Shown here in pieces: positions 60,596 through 64,000 of a stretch of 64,000 nucleotides of DNA; the stretch's first letter is position 1, and each line of letters opens with the position of its first letter. The DNA comes from Streptomyces sp. SLBN-31 (GTDB taxonomy: Bacteria > Actinomycetota > Actinomycetes > Streptomycetales > Streptomycetaceae), in assembly GCF_006715395.1 (NCBI RefSeq), contig NZ_VFNC01000002.1, forward strand, positions 2,728,001 to 2,792,000, read 5' to 3'. Under the pieces are notes generated by a model. That model worked only from the letters and a program-made list of their open reading frames with translations. It made no database searches and had not been told where the DNA came from. Both the position numbers and the translations under genes were made by a program.

Positions 60596-61516
60596 TTGAC
60601 GCGCTCTCCCCGCTCCAGAACCTCGGTCGCCCTTGCTGCAACCGCTTTCCTCGCCGCCGCCACTCCGCTGCTCGGAGCAACCGCGGCGAGCGCCACGACG
60701 GCCGGCGACTGCCAGTCCGCCACCGTGCAGTACCGCATCGTCGACGCCGACGGAAAGCCGGTCGGCGCCGACTGGACCTCGCAGGGCGGCTTCCACCAGT
60801 GGACCACCGTCCCTGGCACCGTAGAAGTGCGCCTGGCCCCCGGGCAGACCGTCGGCGACGGCTGCAAGTACCCGGTCTCGCTGGCCGAGTACACGACCGA
60901 GGGCTCCAACTGGTACACCTCCGGCCACCAGACCCTCGTCGACCACGCGACGGTGTACCTCACGGCCGACGACGTCGCCGACAACAGCGGCGACGGCAAG
61001 CGCACCTGGCAGAAGCTGGCGGTGAAGACGCCCGACTGCTACGGGCAGATCGACCTGTACGGCGACGACGTCATCTACGACGGCAAGTCGGGGGACGGAC
61101 ACGGCCCCGCCCCGTACCAGCCCGACAACATCGTCACCCCGTACCACCTCATCGCCGCGTGGAACGGTGGCGAGAAGCCCTGCACGCCGGACAAGCCCAG
61201 CTCCCCCTCGCCGTCGGAGTCGACCCCGGCCACCCCGAGCACGCCCCCCGCGAGCCAGCCGCCCGCCAAGGAGTCGACCCCGCCGGCCACCCCGACGAAG
61301 CCGTCCTCGGCCACCACGCCGCCGACCACTCCGGACGTCCCGCCGCTGCAGTCGACGCCGCCCGCCACTCCGACGCCGTCCCCCAGCGACAGCACTCCGC
61401 CCCTGGCCGAAACCGGCTCCAGCGCACCGGTCGGCGCGATAGCCGGTGGTGCCGCCGTGGTGATCGCGCTAGGCGCCGGCGCGCTCTACATGACCCGCCG
61501 CACCCGCCGCTCGTAG
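60596..61516 (+). CDS. Sortase-anchored surface protein (LAETG)
   Basis: A 306-residue exported wall protein. The signal peptide runs from the TTG start (RSPRSRTSVALAATAFLAAATPLL...ASA). A folded domain of about 165 residues with several cysteines follows (GDCQSATVQYRIVDADGKPVG, DGCKYPVSLAEYTTEGSNWY, TPDCYGQIDLYGDDVIYDG), then a Pro/Ser/Thr stalk of about 65 residues. The sorting signal is LAETG, a hydrophobic helix, and RRTRRS. LAxTG is the motif used by class E sortases of Streptomyces. TTG is chosen because CAGAGGCAG lies at proper spacing and it gives a normal signal peptide. Confidence 0.87.
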   Translation: MTRSPRSRTSVALAATAFLAAATPLLGATAASATTAGDCQSATVQYRIVDADGKPVGADWTSQGGFHQWTTVPGTVEVRLAPGQTVGDGCKYPVSLAEYTTEGSNWYTSGHQTLVDHATVYLTADDVADNSGDGKRTWQKLAVKTPDCYGQIDLYGDDVIYDGKSGDGHGPAPYQPDNIVTPYHLIAAWNGGEKPCTPDKPSSPSPSESTPATPSTPPASQPPAKESTPPATPTKPSSATTPPTTPDVPPLQSTPPATPTPSPSDSTPPLAETGSSAPVGAIAGGAAVVIALGAGALYMTRRTRRS

Positions 61517-61693
61517 AGGCAACTGGTCGGACGATCAACGCACCGCAGTACATCCGGCAGCTCCGCCGCACACCCACCTAAAGCCGCTGCGCGAGAGGCG
61601 GGTCGGCGGAGCTGTCGCGGCCAGGTCGGCTGGACTGACCCTTGACTGAACGGTCCTGTGGCCGGAGCACCCCGTGGTGTTCCGGCCACGGTG

Positions 61694-62362
61694 CTAGGCG
61701 AAGGGTGTCCAGTCGGGGTCCACCGGGCGCGTCGGACGGTCCCACACCAGGGCCTGGTCGACGAGACCGGGCACCTTCTTGTCCTGGTGCCCGTCCGCGT
61801 ACTCCACACCGCGGTTCTCGTACAGGGCGTCGGCGACTTCGATGAGGTAGTCGGCAAACGACGGCCACACGCCCAGCTTGGGGATGCCGGCCTCCTCGAA
61901 AATACCGATCCGTCCGTACCCGGGTCCCGGCGTGCAGTCGGTGAACAGCCCGTACAGGCAACTGCGGTCGGTCGCGGCGAAGGCGAGGTACCGCATCGCC
62001 GGATCGGCCGGCATGCCGACGGTGTGGGGGCCTCCGGTCCAGTACGGCAGCTGCCGCACCGGAGGGATCGCGTGCTTCCTCGGCAGCAGCCAGGCCGTTC
62101 CCCGTCCCTGGAGCGGAAGCCCGGTCCCGGGCTCGGGTGTCCAGCCGAAGTCGGCGGGGTGGCCGGTGCCGTTGCGGAGGCGGTAGAAGGCTTTGAGGCC
62201 CGGGGGCATGGTGAGGTCGAGTCCCTGCTCCACCTCAAGGATGTCCGCTTCCGGAGCGGGCGGCGGAAGCATATAGGAGCGTGGGGCGTTCCGCCCCAAC
62301 CACGCTTCGATCCTCGCCCAGGCGCCCGTCGCGGCCTCTTCCTGCTGTCGGTCGTCGGTCAT
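61694..62362 (-). CDS. SMI1/KNR4 (SUKH) family protein
   Basis: A 222-residue soluble protein with the SUKH fold pattern: ARIEAWLGRNAP, PPPAPEADILEVEQGLDLTMPPGLKAFYRLRNGTG, a middle strand segment, AMRYLAFAATDRSCLYGLFTD and the C-terminal helix FADYLIEVADALYEN. In bacteria SUKH proteins often neutralise contact-dependent or polymorphic toxins. No toxin gene is adjacent. The ATG at 62362 begins at MTDDRQQ. Low-GC surroundings and the next unknown gene suggest an accessory island. Confidence 0.82.
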   Translation of the reverse strand: MTDDRQQEEAATGAWARIEAWLGRNAPRSYMLPPPAPEADILEVEQGLDLTMPPGLKAFYRLRNGTGHPADFGWTPEPGTGLPLQGRGTAWLLPRKHAIPPVRQLPYWTGGPHTVGMPADPAMRYLAFAATDRSCLYGLFTDCTPGPGYGRIGIFEEAGIPKLGVWPSFADYLIEVADALYENRGVEYADGHQDKKVPGLVDQALVWDRPTRPVDPDWTPFA

Positions 62363-62502
62363 ACCCGCGACCCTACGGATCTCCTGCCCCCACATCCGTG
62401 GCCTGCTTCGTGCAGCCGCCGCAATGCCGCCGGGCATCGCAGTGGACGCCTGTATCAGGACAACGTCCGGTCAGAAAACGTTGGTTGGAACGAGCCGCCG
62501 CC

Positions 62503-63012
62503 TCAGAGAACGCCGCGCAGGTCGACCACTGACTGGTCCTCTGTCAGGTAGGCGCGATAGCGGCCCTCAGCGAACATCTCCCGCAGATACATTCCGGGGA
62601 AGTCCAGGATTTCGTGTCGATCAGCGAGAGCGATCCGGACGCGATAGCGGCTGTCGCCATCGAGGACCAGCACATCGCACCAGTCCGACTCCGGCGCCTC
62701 GATACCAACCAATGTGATGCGGTCATCGGCCATCTGCCCTACCCAAGCCGCCAGGTCCTCCAACAGCCAAGCCATGTTCATCCAGGACGGCGCGTTGGCG
62801 GCGGGCTGCCAGTCGTACGTGCGACGCGCCTCGCGTCCGGTGCCGGGCGGCTCGCCCTCGAAGTAGACAGGCGGCTCCGACGGGCCGCTGGTCTCGGTGA
62901 ACGCGATGGTGCGGGACCGGAGCGTGAGCGCGGTGACGCGGAAGCGGTCACAGCCGAGGTCAAAGGCGACTTCTGACGCGTGGGTGAGAAATTCACTGTC
63001 CCTATCGGTCAC
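62503..63012 (-). CDS. Unknown 169-aa soluble protein, possible immunity-type
   Basis: A 169-residue acidic protein with a GTG start behind GGAAGGGAAATTC, a strong ribosome-binding site. Sequence features are alternating strands and helices (RFRVTALTLRSRTIAFTET, WMNMAWLLEDLAAWVG, DDRITLVGIEAPES, WCDVLVLDGDSRYRVRIALAD). No family recognised. Its size, acidity and position upstream of a SUKH gene, in the same orientation with a 140-base gap, are consistent with an orphan immunity protein, but this is a guess from context. Confidence 0.7.
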   Translation of the reverse strand: MTDRDSEFLTHASEVAFDLGCDRFRVTALTLRSRTIAFTETSGPSEPPVYFEGEPPGTGREARRTYDWQPAANAPSWMNMAWLLEDLAAWVGQMADDRITLVGIEAPESDWCDVLVLDGDSRYRVRIALADRHEILDFPGMYLREMFAEGRYRAYLTEDQSVVDLRGVL

Positions 63013-64000
63013 GAATTTCCCTTCCTGGGTGGCGGATCGCCGCCCCCGACCGACTGGTGGGCCGGAGGCGGCCGAGCTGGATCGAACGCTTTACCGCAGG
63101 CGGGAGTAGGACCCGACGTAGCGGTACCGGTCCTCGGCGGTGGACGCCGGGACGGTCTACTTGAGGGGAAAAATTTGCGTCGACGGTTGCCCTGGCAGAC
63201 AACTTCCCATCGGCAGGGCCGTCGACAGGTTGGCGGGGATGACACGTCGGTGACCAATCCCAAGCTGTGATGAGCCATTCAGGAAAACGTTCATTTCCTT
63301 CGGGCGGCAGACGAGTCACGCTGTACGCTGGGGATTGTCACTGCAGCGCTATGACTTGCGTAGACGTATAGGCAGGGCGTCTGTATGGCTACGTAAGACG
63401 ACATCACGCCCGAGGGCGGTCCAGACGGGGACTTCCTCAGTATTGGGATCAGGGGGGCGACTCGATGCGCTCGAAGACGTCCGAGTCCGTCTTCATTCGG
63501 CTGCCTTCGCATATTGCAGGCGACTCCGACGGTGGTCGCGTAGACCGCGAGCCCAACGACGGCTGAGCGGTGCGGTACCTGCGCGGTGTCGGCAGGTGGA
63601 CGCCAATCGATCACCATTCGCCGCACGGAGCCTCAAAGCCACCACGGTGGACACCGCCAATCGCCTCCAACGCCGCGAGTTCGATGTAGCCCTCGTTTGA
63701 CATTCCCTCTCCGGCCGCCAAGAAGCCTCCGCCATGCACCGGAAGATCGGCGCCTGCGCGTCCTGTCTTCCTGCCACCGCTTCGCCTGCACCGTGGTGGC
63801 CCTCGCGGACTTCACGCACCTACTGGGCGGCGTGCGCATCGAGCAGTGACGGAGCAGTTGGGGCGGGCGTAACTCCTGGGGTCCATTCAGAGCGGCCTTG
63901 GCGGCTTTTCCGATTCAGCCGTCGTACTGAAAGCGCGCCGACTCGTCTAGCACAGAGCGGGCACTCTCAAAGTCGGCCAAGCGGGCCGCCACCGTGGCCA
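63013..64000. other. About 990 bases without a convincing gene
   Basis: Lower GC than the rest, with no open frame that shows coding bias and a ribosome-binding site together. A short minus-strand frame at 63091-63156 reads TVPASTAEDRYRYVGSYSRL and ends in a stop, like the tail of a degraded gene; it is preceded by an in-frame TAG. A plus-strand frame ending at 63849 (ALADFTHLLGGVRIEQ) also looks like a C-terminal fragment. An imperfect inverted repeat of 18-base arms lies at 63355-63372 and 63380-63397. I interpret the stretch as eroded accessory DNA. Confidence 0.4.

Noticed and set aside
63355..63397. Imperfect inverted repeat with 18-base arms as an IS end or terminator
   Set aside because: Several mismatches, short loop and no transposase gene; kept only as a note in the gene-poor stretch.

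Overview
The window is high-GC actinobacterial chromosome, almost certainly Streptomyces. Coding density is high with strong third-position GC bias. Many genes start with GTG, and many start codons lie 6-8 bases after a -10 box (leaderless mRNAs). The content is typical of the genus: three large AfsR/SARP-type regulators, F420 metabolism, an iron-box-controlled EfeOBU operon, LAxTG and Tat signals, and the intergenic hairpin repeat that is frequent in Streptomyces. No rRNA, tRNA, CRISPR array or intact insertion sequence was recognised.

Region 1 (0-32.6 kb) is ordinary core and semi-core chromosome: a SARP regulator, an M50 protease, NADPH:F420 reductase, a sialidase, MFS exporters, methionine aminopeptidase, heme oxygenase, a PhzF-like enzyme, the efeO-efeB-efeU iron-uptake operon behind an iron box, a prim-pol-like protein, TetR, an Rsm22-type methyltransferase, a beta-lactamase-fold hydrolase, an oxidoreductase next to a decayed phoD remnant, an SDR, a D-Ala-D-Ala carboxypeptidase, a MacB/FtsX-type ABC pair, an aldo-keto reductase, DoxX, MazG-like and DUF4232 proteins.

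Region 2 (32.6-59.4 kb) is the most interesting part. Two paralogous SARP-NB-ARC-TPR regulators (32660 and 54399) bracket a type IV secretion-like gene set: a lytic-transglycosylase-like membrane protein, two VirB2-sized membrane proteins, a bitopic protein, a VirB6/TrbL-like polytopic protein, an SCO6880-family protein, a VirB4-like ATPase and a VirD4/TraG-like coupling ATPase. An ECF sigma gene sits at one edge. Next to the machine are an NlpC/P60 hydrolase, two Ser/Pro-rich proteins with basic C-terminal tails, a DUF4913 protein and a membrane protein with hydrophobic-W-like repeats. No relaxase, integrase or replication gene is visible, so this does not look like a complete conjugative element; protein export or a specialised DNA-transfer role are both open. 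Eight copies of an ECF-type promoter, TTGAACC-N16/17-CGTTGT with small variations, lie upstream of the genes here. They include two back-to-back pairs, one face-to-face pair, and one site upstream of a thaumatin-like/GH128 glucanase fusion. My inference is a single sigma-controlled regulon joining a T4SS-like exporter to wall hydrolases, candidate substrates and an antifungal-type enzyme.

Region 3 (59.4-64 kb) holds small secreted or membrane proteins, an LAETG sortase substrate, an SMI1/KNR4 (SUKH) protein and an unknown 169-residue protein. It ends in nearly 1 kb of lower-GC sequence with no convincing gene, which looks like an eroded accessory region.
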